From Paenibacillus sp. FSL H7-0326 (GTDB taxonomy: Bacteria; Bacillota; Bacilli; Paenibacillales; Paenibacillaceae): 64,000 nucleotides of DNA. Position numbers and translations under genes: made by a program. Each line of letters opens with the position of its first letter. Position 1 is the first letter of the stretch. The notes below the pieces were generated by a model, which was not told the origin of the DNA, ran no database searches, and worked only from the letters and a program-made list of their open reading frames with translations. Positions 22,918-31,131 of the stretch are shown one piece after another. The stretch is taken from assembly GCF_001955535.1 (NCBI RefSeq), contig NZ_MPVN01000002.1, forward strand, positions 434,001 through 498,000. The letters are read 5' to 3'.

Positions 22918-23643
22918 CTATACTTGTACCTCCTCAGGATGTTCAAGATCGTACTGCTTTAACTTTTCAAGTCTCTTGAGTCGATTTGTCTCCCTTGTCT
23001 TTTCCCCCGCACAGAATTTACAACGAACTCCATTTCTAAAGTCCTTGATTCTGCCGTAGGCTAACGTACCACATACACACTTGTATTTGAACCTCTTATT
23101 AGAGCCGTTATATTCTCCGATCAGTTCACACCCTTCAGCCGCTAACTCAGCCGCGATGTCTTCAGTGGACTTTCTTACACGCTTCTCAAAACACTCACGA
23201 CATCTCTGTCCACTCTGCCATCTATTCCAAGTGGTGGGGTAAGTGTGATCCTCGGGACAAGTCACATCGAACTTAGTCTGATTGTTTACATATTCGCCTG
23301 GATGGAGCACATAGCCCTCTGCTTCCACGGCTGTCTCGAAAACCTCGTACTTCTGTTCTTGCGACATCTTCTTCCGTGTCTGTTTCTCTTGCTTCCTGAT
23401 CACTACTGGTGTCTGCACCTTAGTCAAGTAACACTCTCTGCACAGCTTACCTTGCCGTAGGTTATCCCATGTGGCGGGGTAGATGTGATTGTTGTTGCAT
23501 TCAACGCTCATAGGCGTTCTATTGTTAACGTACTCTGTTTCATGGAGCTTATATCCAATCTCTGCTAAGAACTGCTGAATCTCGATAAATTTGTTTTTTC
23601 TAAAGCTTTCACCATACTTACCGTTCATATTTGGCATTCGCAT
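22918..23643 (-). CDS. protein of three zinc-binding repeats
   Basis: 241 residues from ATG 23643 (GGGAGG 6 nt upstream). Three units of ~70 residues: EYVNNRTPMSVECNNNHIYP then CREC; EYVNNQTKFDVTCPEDHTYP then CREC; and a diverged third, YKCVCG then CKFC. Each has C-x(n)-H...CxxC spacing typical of treble-clef zinc fingers found in phage nucleases and DNA-binding proteins. No catalytic motif is visible. It is the last phage gene before the junction with gerW. Confidence 0.65.
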   Translation of the reverse strand: MRMPNMNGKYGESFRKNKFIEIQQFLAEIGYKLHETEYVNNRTPMSVECNNNHIYPATWDNLRQGKLCRECYLTKVQTPVVIRKQEKQTRKKMSQEQKYEVFETAVEAEGYVLHPGEYVNNQTKFDVTCPEDHTYPTTWNRWQSGQRCRECFEKRVRKSTEDIAAELAAEGCELIGEYNGSNKRFKYKCVCGTLAYGRIKDFRNGVRCKFCAGEKTRETNRLKRLEKLKQYDLEHPEEVQV

Positions 23644-23671
23644 CTCAGTCCTCCCTACATCCCAGTTATTC

Positions 23672-23701
23672 ACGTATATCTACTTTCTCTATACGTACCA
23701 A
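23672..23701 (-). promoter_or_regulatory. possible promoter and palindrome of the terminal phage gene
   Basis: On the - strand TTGGTA (23701-23696) and TATACG (23678-23673) are 17 nt apart. ACGTATA 23672-23678 and TATACGT 23690-23696 also form an inverted repeat that could be an operator or recombinase-binding site. Confidence 0.35.
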
Positions 23702-23705
23702 GGGT

Positions 23706-23864
23706 TTAGGGGTTTAGCACCGCTTTGTTGGCGTGGTATCTTTCAGCCACTACACACCCATCCGGCGTTTCCACTGCATCACCTACTATGGTGTTGACAT
23801 CGACCATCGCTTTGATGTTTTCCATGGCCGTTTTCATTAATCCTTGAATTGGATGATCCGACAT
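23706..23864 (-). pseudogene. gerW: gerW (ytfJ) 5' part, cut by the prophage
   Basis: ATG 23864 has GGAGG upstream. The product begins MSDHPIQGLMKTAMENIKAM and continues VDVNTIVGDAVETPDG, matching the N-terminus of GerW/YtfJ sporulation proteins, which are normally ~150 residues and continue with a VSKVGFGFAAGGSEF-like stretch. Here homology ends after about residue 37 (PDGCV) and the frame stops at residue 52 in foreign sequence. DUF2953 (ytfI) lies immediately upstream, its usual neighbour. The 3' part should lie beyond the left end of the window. GerW is a forespore protein linked to germination. Confidence 0.85.
23735..23770. other. prophage attachment junction (attR-type, approximate)
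   Basis: The boundary between gerW codons and phage DNA lies near GGATGGGTGTGTAGTGG on the - strand. The exact crossover cannot be fixed without the other end of the prophage or an uninterrupted gerW. Confidence 0.6.
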
Positions 23865-23901
23865 AATAAATTGCCTCCTTCTAACAATGGTTTGACATTG
23901 A

Positions 23902-23931
23902 TAGGTTTCCCAAGGTACAGGATCAGTATGT
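23902..23931 (-). promoter_or_regulatory. sigma-F-like promoter of gerW
   Basis: ACATA (23931-23927) and GGGAAACCTA (23911-23902) are 15 nt apart and fit the forespore pattern GywTA-N15-GGnnAnAnT with two mismatches. It lies ~38 nt before the start codon. In B. subtilis ytfJ is under sigma-F control. Confidence 0.4.
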
Positions 23932-23967
23932 GCAAAAAGCGGACTGGAAAAAAATTAATTTCTATGA

Positions 23968-24666
23968 CTAAGCATCCTCCTCCAAATCTCTGCGCCAGGC
24001 CATAATGCCTCCATGGGCTTCAGCTAATCGCTTGGTAAGCATATTGCTGAGCCGCATCGCTTTGACAAAGCGAATACAGGCTCTTATTTCAAAATCCGTC
24101 TTTAGATCCCACTGTTCAGTCCAATTCGGTGTGACATCAAGCTGTGGCATCTCCAGAAGCCTCACCTTATGGGACAACCAGCCAAGAATCGAGTTCTTAA
24201 TTCCCCACAAAATGCCTGTGGCTATAGAAGTAAATACAACATCCTCTGTCCCTATACGAGAATTCCATCTGAGATCCAAAATCCGAATCGAAGCAAAAGG
24301 AGCTGTATCCCATATTTTCAGTGCATATGCACTCTTGAGCAAAGCATAGGACTGATGCAATATCCCTTTCTTCCCATGCTTCTCATCAGGCATTACCGAA
24401 TCTTTTTGCCTATCTTCTCCATTCAGCTGATCTGACATAGCAACCTCAAGCTTATTAAGCAGCTTGGCTTTGAGCTCTTGAATCTTCTGTTCGGGGATTT
24501 CCTTGGTGATTCGGAGAATTCCGTACAGCATTTTGAGCTGAACATGAACTTCCTGCTTATTATTTGCAGACTTCACAACCAGATGGATATGTATTCTTGA
24601 TACAAGTACGAGCACAATAAGTAGAATGATAACAAACAGTATGCCTGCGCCAATCCAGATCCACAC
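23968..24666 (-). CDS. ytfI: DUF2953 (YtfI-like) sporulation-associated membrane protein
   Basis: 232 residues, GTG start. One N-terminal membrane span (IGAGILFVIILLIVLVLV) and the family motif region WNSRIGTEDVVFTSIATG (~133-150). Function unknown; normally paired with gerW, as here. Confidence 0.8.
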   Translation of the reverse strand: MWIWIGAGILFVIILLIVLVLVSRIHIHLVVKSANNKQEVHVQLKMLYGILRITKEIPEQKIQELKAKLLNKLEVAMSDQLNGEDRQKDSVMPDEKHGKKGILHQSYALLKSAYALKIWDTAPFASIRILDLRWNSRIGTEDVVFTSIATGILWGIKNSILGWLSHKVRLLEMPQLDVTPNWTEQWDLKTDFEIRACIRFVKAMRLSNMLTKRLAEAHGGIMAWRRDLEEDA

Positions 24667-24750
24667 GAGTCTTCCCCCTGGTATATGTAAAATTAAAACT
24701 CCCCTTTAGTATGTTCTTAATTATGGAAACCATGCGAAACTTTTGGGCAT

Positions 24751-24783
24751 AAAAAAATCGATGCCCTCTAAAGGACATCGATT
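24751..24783 (-). terminator. terminator after scpB
   Basis: ATCGATGTCCT pairs with AGGGCATCGAT on the - strand (24757-24782), followed by a run of T (A7 on + at 24751-24757). Confidence 0.8.
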
Positions 24784-24789
24784 AAACGA

Positions 24790-25425
24790 TTACTCCGCTT
24801 TATTAATCTCATTGTCAACCAGAGCTTCACCCGAAGACTCTTCTTCAAACATATTCTGACCCAGCATGCTGAACAAGAGCTGCGTCTCTTCTTCGAGCGG
24901 GTCAGCATATTCGAATACAGACGGCTCAGGCAAATCTTTAATTGTGCCAAGACCAAAATAATCAAGGAAGGCTTTCGTTGTGCCATATAAAATAGGGCGG
25001 CCGATGGCATCTGCTCGTCCAACCTCTTCAATCAGATCCTTGCTTGTTAAAGTATGAAGCGCCCGTTCTGCCTTAACTCCGCGGATCTCTTCAATCTCCA
25101 CTCTCGTTATCGGCTGCCGGTAAGCAATAATGGATAACGTTTCAAGTGCGGCTTGAGAGAGTGAGGATCTGGAAGGGGAATAAGCAAGCTTCTCAAAATA
25201 AACAGCATGCTCAGGCAAGGTTCCCATTTGGTAGTTTCCTGCAATTTTTAATATCTGCAGTCCTCTTCCCTGCTTGGTATATTCCCTTTTCAGTTCCTCA
25301 AGCGCATCAGTTACGACTTCTGGACGCTGATCGACAATTTCGGAGAGCTGCTTGACACCTAGTCCTTCTTCACCCGATAAGAATAACAAGCCCTCAATAA
25401 TCGACTTCAATGCCGGAAAGTCCAT
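24790..25425 (-). CDS. scpB: segregation and condensation protein B
   Basis: 211 residues. Winged-helix protein; ETLSIIAYRQPITRVEIEEI (~94-113) and TSKDLIEEVGR with GRPILYGTT (~126-148) are the family core. It dimerises and binds ScpA to complete the SMC condensin complex on the nucleoid. Its start overlaps the end of scpA by ~30 nt, so the pair is coupled. The acidic tail is typical. Confidence 0.95.
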   Translation of the reverse strand: MDFPALKSIIEGLLFLSGEEGLGVKQLSEIVDQRPEVVTDALEELKREYTKQGRGLQILKIAGNYQMGTLPEHAVYFEKLAYSPSRSSLSQAALETLSIIAYRQPITRVEIEEIRGVKAERALHTLTSKDLIEEVGRADAIGRPILYGTTKAFLDYFGLGTIKDLPEPSVFEYADPLEEETQLLFSMLGQNMFEEESSGEALVDNEINKAE

Positions 25426-26191
25426 CGCTTTCTTTTTCTCCTCTCCACTCCATCACGATATCTTCGAATAATCGTTCCTGGTAACATACAATTTGTTTCA
25501 TTTTCATTAATTCCAGAATAGCCAAAAAAGTAACAACAATCTCTTGGCGATACATGTCCTCATTCAGCAGCTTGGAGAACAGCATTTTACTGCCATACCC
25601 TTTACGTCCAAGCGTCCCCGCTACATCCCGGATCCGATCCTTTACCGATATTTCATCACGATGAATCCTAGCCACCGTCGTATTTCTTGCAGCCCGGCTG
25701 AGTGCCTTCTGAAAGGCTGTAATCAAATCCGCTGTATGCAGCCCTTCAACCGGATTCGACGGTTCATGATGAACATAAGGCGTTAGATCCTCCGGCTCTT
25801 TAGAGAAAATAAGACTGCGAACCGATTCCCGTTCATGCAGATGACGCGCGATGCTCTTGAATTTTCGGTATTCAATAAGCTTCTGAACCAATTCGGCACG
25901 AGGGTCTTCATCCTCTTCCTCCATGAAATGATCGTCTTCAAATTCAAGAAACACAGGAGGCTTGGGCAGCAATATTTTACTCTTGATCGCAAGAAGAGTA
26001 GCTGCCATCACCAAAAACTCGCTTGTAATATCAAGCTCCAGCTCCTGCATGGAGTGAATATAATCCATATATTGGTCCGTTATTCGGCTGATCGGTATAT
26101 CCTGGATGTCAATCTCATGTTTGTCAATCAAATGTAATAGAAGGTCCAGCGGGCCTTCAAACGATTCAAGCTTATAAGTCACAACCGTCAA
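25394..26191 (-). CDS. scpA: segregation and condensation protein A (kleisin)
   Basis: 265 residues from TTG 26191, 9 nt after GGGAGG; an ATG at 26200 touches the ribosome binding site. Starts VTYKLESFEGPLDLLLHLID, the N-terminal SMC-binding helix signature, followed by an acidic linker (EFEDDHFMEEEDED) and a C-terminal winged helix (TFLAILELMKMKQI). Bridges SMC heads with ScpB. Confidence 0.95.
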   Translation of the reverse strand: MTVVTYKLESFEGPLDLLLHLIDKHEIDIQDIPISRITDQYMDYIHSMQELELDITSEFLVMAATLLAIKSKILLPKPPVFLEFEDDHFMEEEDEDPRAELVQKLIEYRKFKSIARHLHERESVRSLIFSKEPEDLTPYVHHEPSNPVEGLHTADLITAFQKALSRAARNTTVARIHRDEISVKDRIRDVAGTLGRKGYGSKMLFSKLLNEDMYRQEIVVTFLAILELMKMKQIVCYQERLFEDIVMEWRGEKESDGLSGIEVDY

Positions 26192-26226
26192 TGGGCGCAT
26201 CCTCCCGCTAATGTTACAAAATACGT

Positions 26227-26270
26227 AAAGCCCTGCCCCGGCTAAGAGAAGCCTGAGTACAGGGCTTTAT
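26227..26270 (-). terminator. terminator after ribH
   Basis: AAAGCCCTG 26227-26235 and CAGGGCTTT 26260-26268 pair, with an inner GGCT/AGCC stem. Lies between ribH and scpA on the same strand. Confidence 0.65.
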
Positions 26271-26282
26271 ATTAACTAAGCA

Positions 26283-26750
26283 CTATTTTAGCTGTTTCGT
26301 CAAGTTTGCCATCTCAATTGCTGCAACGGCAGCGTCCCAGCCTTTATTTCCTGCTTTCGTTCCAGAGCGTTCAATCGCCTGTTCAATATTTTCTGTAGAA
26401 ACCAGTCCAAATATGGTCGGCACGCCTGTCTTCAGGTTAATTGCAGCGACCCCCTTGGCCATTTCATTACAAACATAATCATAATGCGTTGTAGAGCCGC
26501 GGATGACAGTGGCGAGTGTAATCACTGCATCATATTTGCCGCTCTCGGCCATTTTTTGAGCAATCAAAGGAATCTCAAAGGCTCCAGGAACCCAAGCCAC
26601 ATCAACCTCATCATCCTGCACACCATGACGTTTGAACGCATCCAGGGATGCTGACAGCAGCTTGCTCGTTAAAAATTCATTGAAACGTCCAACCACAACG
26701 CCATATCTTAATCCCTCAGAGACTAAATTACCTTCAAAATAGTTAGCCAT
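26283..26750 (-). CDS. ribH: 6,7-dimethyl-8-ribityllumazine synthase
   Basis: 155 residues, normal length. Marks: [12 protein letters not shown] (~22-33), VPGAFEIPL (~54-62), [13 protein letters not shown] (~80-92, with the catalytic His), and [12 protein letters not shown] (~133-144). Condenses 5-amino-6-ribitylaminouracil with 3,4-dihydroxy-2-butanone 4-phosphate; usually forms a 60-mer shell. Last gene of the rib operon. Confidence 0.96.
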   Translation of the reverse strand: MANYFEGNLVSEGLRYGVVVGRFNEFLTSKLLSASLDAFKRHGVQDDEVDVAWVPGAFEIPLIAQKMAESGKYDAVITLATVIRGSTTHYDYVCNEMAKGVAAINLKTGVPTIFGLVSTENIEQAIERSGTKAGNKGWDAAVAAIEMANLTKQLK

Positions 26751-26790
26751 TATTATTCATCTGCCCTTCTTATAATGAGTAGTATTTAAC

Positions 26791-28035
26791 TTAAGATTTG
26801 ATTTCCTGCTCGTTCTGCTCAATATCATCAAATTTCAGCATATGCCCCAGCTTGGACTGCTTGGTATGCAGGTAGGAAGAATTATCTTTATTTTCTGCAA
26901 TTTGAATCGGTACTCTAGAAACAACTTCGAGACCATATCCCTCTAACCCTTTGATCTTTCGCGGATTGTTCGTCAGCAGGTTAATCTTGCGGATTCCCAA
27001 GTCTTTGAGAATTTGCGCGCCGATGCCGTAATCGCGAAGATCAGCCGGGAAGCCCAGCTTCAGATTCGCATCCACCGTATCAAGTCCCTGCTCCTGCAGC
27101 TTGTAGGCCTTAAGCTTATTAATGAGCCCGATCCCCCGGCCCTCCTGACGCATATAGAGCAGCACGCCGCTGCCATTCTCATGAATCTGACGCAGGGCGG
27201 CTTCAAACTGCGGTCCGCAGTCACAACGATGAGAATGGAACACATCTCCGGTTAAACACTCGGAATGTACACGCACGAGGACCGGCTCATCCGTATTAAG
27301 TGTGCCTTTGACAAGAGCTACATGCTCTTTGTTATCCACTTCATTCGTATAAGCTATCGCCTGAAACTCGCCAAAATCAGTCGGCATTCTCACCGAAACC
27401 TCGCGAGTAACCAGCTTCTCCTTGGCGTTACGATAGGCAATCATGTCCTTGATGCTGATAAGCTTCAGATCGTGCTGCTTTGCAATTTCCTTCAGATCAG
27501 GCAGTCTGGCCATAGATCCGTCTTCCTTAATGATCTCACAGATCACCCCTGCAGGATAGGAACCGCTCATTCTGGCAAGATCCACAGCAGCCTCTGTATG
27601 CCCTGCTCTCCTGAGCACTCCGCCTCTCTTGGCGATTAGTGGAAACATATGACCAGGCTTTCTGAAATCCAATCCGGTTGCTTCGGAATCAATCAGCGCT
27701 TTGACTGTAATGGAACGTTCATGTGCGGATATCCCTGTCGTCGTAAGCTTATGATCAACGGATACCGTGAAGGCTGTACCATGAAAATCCGTATTTTGCT
27801 GAACCATTGGTTTAAGGTCAAGCTCTTCTGCGCGTTCTTGGGTAATCGGAACACAGACGAGTCCTCTTCCCTCGGTAATCATAAAATTAATGACTTCCGG
27901 AGTGGCTTTATCCGCCAGAGCTACAAAATCACCCTCATTCTCGCGGTCTTCATCATCAACGACAATGACCACTTTACCTTGCTGCAGATCCTGAAGCGCT
28001 GCTTCTACTGTATGAAAAATGGATTCCTCATCCAT
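26791..28035 (-). CDS. ribBA: bifunctional DHBP synthase / GTP cyclohydrolase II
   Basis: 414 residues. N-terminal DHBP synthase (~1-205) with [14 protein letters not shown] (~25-38) and [15 protein letters not shown]-terminal GTP cyclohydrolase II (~206-400) with [21 protein letters not shown], whose three cysteines bind zinc, and [10 protein letters not shown]. Supplies both starting compounds of riboflavin. Confidence 0.96.
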   Translation of the reverse strand: MDEESIFHTVEAALQDLQQGKVVIVVDDEDRENEGDFVALADKATPEVINFMITEGRGLVCVPITQERAEELDLKPMVQQNTDFHGTAFTVSVDHKLTTTGISAHERSITVKALIDSEATGLDFRKPGHMFPLIAKRGGVLRRAGHTEAAVDLARMSGSYPAGVICEIIKEDGSMARLPDLKEIAKQHDLKLISIKDMIAYRNAKEKLVTREVSVRMPTDFGEFQAIAYTNEVDNKEHVALVKGTLNTDEPVLVRVHSECLTGDVFHSHRCDCGPQFEAALRQIHENGSGVLLYMRQEGRGIGLINKLKAYKLQEQGLDTVDANLKLGFPADLRDYGIGAQILKDLGIRKINLLTNNPRKIKGLEGYGLEVVSRVPIQIAENKDNSSYLHTKQSKLGHMLKFDDIEQNEQEIKS

Positions 28036-28067
28036 GTCGTACCCTCCTTGTTACTGCTTCATTTATA

Positions 28068-28739
28068 TCAGTTAAAACCGTGGGAGCTTAGAAATTCAAA
28101 GCTTAATTTCGACGTCTCACCCGTTCCGTCCGCTGGGCTTGCTCCTTGTCCATAATGCAGCAGATGATTCACATACTTGCCGAGAATGTCACACTCAAGA
28201 TTGACGATATCCCCTGTGTTACGATGAGCGAGCACGGTCTCCCCTAATGTATGCGGTATAATGGATACGGTAAAAGAGGAGGCTGTCGTGTCGACAACAG
28301 TCAGGCTGATGCCTTCAATCGTGATGGAGCCTTTCGGAATAATAAACCGGAATACGTCACTGTTAACCGGCGTGATTTCGAACACGACCGCATTCTGATC
28401 TCGGGTTATCGCTGTAATCTTCCCTGTTCCATCCACATGGCCTTGTACAATATGTCCTCCAAAACGGCCTTTGGCTGACATGGCCCGTTCAAGATTAACA
28501 GGACTGCCGCTTCCCAAATGACGAAGGGTCGTATGTCGGAACGTTTCGGGCATCACATCTGCCAGGAAGCCTCCGGTTTCTATCGAGGTAGCGGTTAAGC
28601 ATACCCCGTTGACAGCTACGCTGTCTCCGATCTTCAGATCATCCATTATTCGCTTCGCACTAATTCCAAGGACCATGGCTTCCCCTTTACGGCCAACACT
28701 GCGAATTCGTCCAACTTCTTCAATCAGCCCAGTAAACAT
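28068..28739 (-). CDS. ribE: riboflavin synthase alpha subunit
   Basis: 223 residues from ATG 28739 (AAGGAG 8 nt upstream; an ATG three codons earlier is too close). MFTGLIEEVGRI start and two similar lumazine-binding halves, each with a VNGVCLT- or IEGISLTV-type strand and a G-H-I-V-Q-G-H-V-D-G turn in the second half. Dismutates two lumazine molecules into riboflavin. Confidence 0.95.
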   Translation of the reverse strand: MFTGLIEEVGRIRSVGRKGEAMVLGISAKRIMDDLKIGDSVAVNGVCLTATSIETGGFLADVMPETFRHTTLRHLGSGSPVNLERAMSAKGRFGGHIVQGHVDGTGKITAITRDQNAVVFEITPVNSDVFRFIIPKGSITIEGISLTVVDTTASSFTVSIIPHTLGETVLAHRNTGDIVNLECDILGKYVNHLLHYGQGASPADGTGETSKLSFEFLSSHGFN

Positions 28740-28760
28740 GGCATTCACTCCTTATCAGCC

Positions 28761-29861
28761 TTACGGCCACACAGGTAAACCTGTCACACAAATATTATCT
28801 CCAATGGTCTCGACTTCGAGTTTATTTAATTGAATCGCATCATTCATTCGGTCCACGCCTTCAAATCGGAAGCTTCCTGGTGTCTCATATCCCCCGACGA
28901 TTTTCGGTGCAATAAACATGAGCAAGCGATCGATCAGCTTGGCCTCCAGCATTGCGCCGTTCAAAGTTCCGCCGCCTTCAAGCAATATAGAACCGATCTC
29001 CATTTCTCCTAACAAGCTCATTGCTGTTAGTAGATCAACCCTCGGTCCCGGACCGCAGCGGATCACTTGTACACCATAACTTTCCAGAACCTGCTCACGT
29101 TCAGCTTCTGCTTCATCTGTCGTCAGGATCAAGGTTTTGGCATTTCCATCCCGAACCAGCTTCGTATCTATAGGGATTCTCAGCTTCGAATCGACGACGA
29201 TTCGAATAGGACTAATCCCATCTATAGATAACCGGGTCGTTAACTCGGGATTGTCAGCGATGACGGTTTCTACCCCGACCATAATACCTTGGTGACGATG
29301 TCTGAGCATATGAATATGTTCTCTCGCTTGCTCGTTAGAAATCCATTTGCTGTCTCCGCTCTTGGTTGCGATCTTTCCGTCTAACGTTGAAGCCGTCTTG
29401 AGCGTTACAAAGGGCAGGCCCGTTGTAATATACTTGATAAATTTCTCATTGAGCCGTCTGGCCCGATCTCTAAGCACACCGACTTTGACTTCAATACCGT
29501 GCCTGCGAAGCATATCAAATCCCTTGCCTGCCACCTGCGGGTTAGGATCCTCGCAAGCGACAACCACCCTTTTGACCTTCTCGCTGATCAGCCTCTCGCT
29601 GCATGGCGGTGTCTTTCCATAGTGGCTGCAGGGCTCCAGGGTTACATAGACGGTGCTTCCCTCCGCCTCACTGCCTGCCATGTTCAAGGCATGAACCTCG
29701 GCATGGCCTGTGCCCCTTTTCAAATGGGCTCCAAGACCAACCATTCGTCCATCCTTCACGACGACACAGCCTACAACGGGATTAATGCCGGTCTGTCCCT
29801 GCGCTCTTTCCGCCATATCCAGAGCAAGCGACATGTAGAATTCATCATTCATCATTTCCAT
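28761..29861 (-). CDS. ribD: riboflavin-specific deaminase/reductase
   Basis: 366 residues. N-terminal deaminase (~1-145): zinc site GHAEVHALNMAG (~52-63) and EPCSHYGKTPPC (~78-89). C-terminal reductase (~150-366) with TLKTASTLDGKIA, DSKWISNEQAREH and LLEGGGTLNG. Carries out the second and third steps from GTP. First gene behind the FMN riboswitch. Confidence 0.96.
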   Translation of the reverse strand: MEMMNDEFYMSLALDMAERAQGQTGINPVVGCVVVKDGRMVGLGAHLKRGTGHAEVHALNMAGSEAEGSTVYVTLEPCSHYGKTPPCSERLISEKVKRVVVACEDPNPQVAGKGFDMLRRHGIEVKVGVLRDRARRLNEKFIKYITTGLPFVTLKTASTLDGKIATKSGDSKWISNEQAREHIHMLRHRHQGIMVGVETVIADNPELTTRLSIDGISPIRIVVDSKLRIPIDTKLVRDGNAKTLILTTDEAEAEREQVLESYGVQVIRCGPGPRVDLLTAMSLLGEMEIGSILLEGGGTLNGAMLEAKLIDRLLMFIAPKIVGGYETPGSFRFEGVDRMNDAIQLNKLEVETIGDNICVTGLPVWP

Positions 29862-29905
29862 TATGCTTACCTCTTTTCAGCAAAGACATTTAAGAAACAT
29901 TTCAC

Positions 29906-29948
29906 CAAAAAAAGCCCCTATCCGGCTAAACTGCCAGACTAGGGGCTT
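29906..29948 (-). terminator. riboswitch-linked terminator
   Basis: AAGCCCCTA 29912-29920 pairs with TAGGGGCTT 29940-29948; on the - strand it is followed by TTTTTT. It lies between the FMN aptamer and ribD, as expected for premature termination when FMN is bound. Confidence 0.8.
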
Positions 29949-30099
29949 GAGAGTTCAATAGAAAATACAGCAGAACACTACCGTTACCTTAATTAAAACC
30001 TAACAAAGGTAAGGCAAATAAACCATGAGCATCATCACGGACGCACAGGCAAAAGTCCCGCTGGGTACGCCAACCAATAGAGTTGTCTGTTATGTACCT

Positions 30100-30245
30100 A
30101 TTCTCCTTCTCTCATCCAGACTATACTGTCGGTTCTGGAGTTGCACCAGATCCACCGCTAGCTTCCAGCTAACGGGTCACGGACTAAGACTTGAAGACAA
30201 GTCATCACCGCCGGTAGGGAATTTCACCCTGCCCCGAAGGATTAC
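30100..30245 (-). ncRNA. FMN riboswitch (RFN element)
   Basis: Read on the - strand it contains the conserved RFN blocks: TTCGGGGCAGGGTGAAATTC, CCGGCGGTGATGAC, GTCCGTGACCC, GGTGGATCTGGTGCAACTCC and AGTCTGGATGAGAGAAGGA. Controls the ribDE-ribBA-ribH operon by FMN binding. Confidence 0.97.
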
Positions 30246-30405
30246 AGCTTATGAAACATTAGTAATAGAAAAATAGTAGCACTCCTATACTGAAAAATCA
30301 ACAGCTGAGCTCTCACCCAATAATAAGAATACGCTTACTTGATTAAAAAACTTGCTCTCCCTGTGTGGAATGCAGTTACATAACTTCTCGTCGAGATACT
30401 TGGCA

Positions 30406-30439
30406 TAAAAAAACATCCCGCATATAGAATGCGGGATGT
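30406..30439 (-). terminator. terminator after ppiB
   Basis: ACATCCCGCAT 30413-30423 pairs with ATGCGGGATGT 30429-30439; T-run follows on the - strand. Confidence 0.9.
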
Positions 30440-30478
30440 GTTAATCTGCTCTTGCTATGTCGTTAGAGAGGCTTCAGC

Positions 30479-30913
30479 TTAAGCGTCAAATACAGATACG
30501 CTCTTCATTTTGTCGCCTTGCTTCACGCCATCAATGTATTCCATACCTTTGATTACTTTACCAAATACAGTATGAACTCCATCCAAATGCGGCTGCGGCT
30601 CATACACGATAAAGAATTGGCTTCCGCCTGTGTTTTTGCCGGCATGTGCCATGGAGAGAACACCTTTTTCATGCTTCGTTGTGTTTGTTGCAGTTTCACA
30701 GTCGATGGAGTATCCAGGACCGCCTGTACCGTTGCCAACCGGGCATCCGCCTTGAGCTACGAAGCCAGGGATTACACGGTGAAAGCTAAGGCCGTTGTAA
30801 AAACCGCTGTTAGCCAGTTTTTCAAAGTTTGCTACTGTATTTGGTGCTTCTTCCGGCAGGAATTGGATTTCTACGGTTCCGCCATTTTCAAGTTCGATAA
30901 TACCTTTTTTCAT
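30479..30913 (-). CDS. ppiB: cyclophilin-type peptidyl-prolyl isomerase
   Basis: 144 residues from ATG 30913 (GGAAGTGA). Motifs [13 protein letters not shown] (active-site Arg, ~44-56), GGSQFFI (~95-101) and [15 protein letters not shown]. Cytoplasmic, no signal peptide. Single gene with its own terminator. Confidence 0.94.
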   Translation of the reverse strand: MKKGIIELENGGTVEIQFLPEEAPNTVANFEKLANSGFYNGLSFHRVIPGFVAQGGCPVGNGTGGPGYSIDCETATNTTKHEKGVLSMAHAGKNTGGSQFFIVYEPQPHLDGVHTVFGKVIKGMEYIDGVKQGDKMKSVSVFDA

Positions 30914-31067
30914 GTGCGTCACTTCCTTCAACTATTTTCTAAGGCAGGCCATGATCCATACATAAGCCTTGTCCTTATTTCATGCATCACTATCTGATTG
31001 TATCTACTTTGATCTCAATTTGCAATGATTCGAGGTCTGCTGTACAGGAACCGGATCAACTCGAACT

Positions 31068-31119
31068 AAAAAACACTCCCGTGCTTGCTGTTGATCTAAA
31101 TTACAGCTTGCCGGGAGTG
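31068..31119 (-). terminator. terminator after lysA
   Basis: CACTCCCGTGCTTGC 31074-31088 pairs with GCTTGCCGGGAGTG 31106-31119; T-run on the - strand at 31073-31068. Confidence 0.85.
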
Positions 31120-31131
31120 GATATATACATA

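Noticed and set aside
29862-30478. Small gene in the gap before ribD
   Set aside because: The open frames there are complements of the FMN riboswitch.
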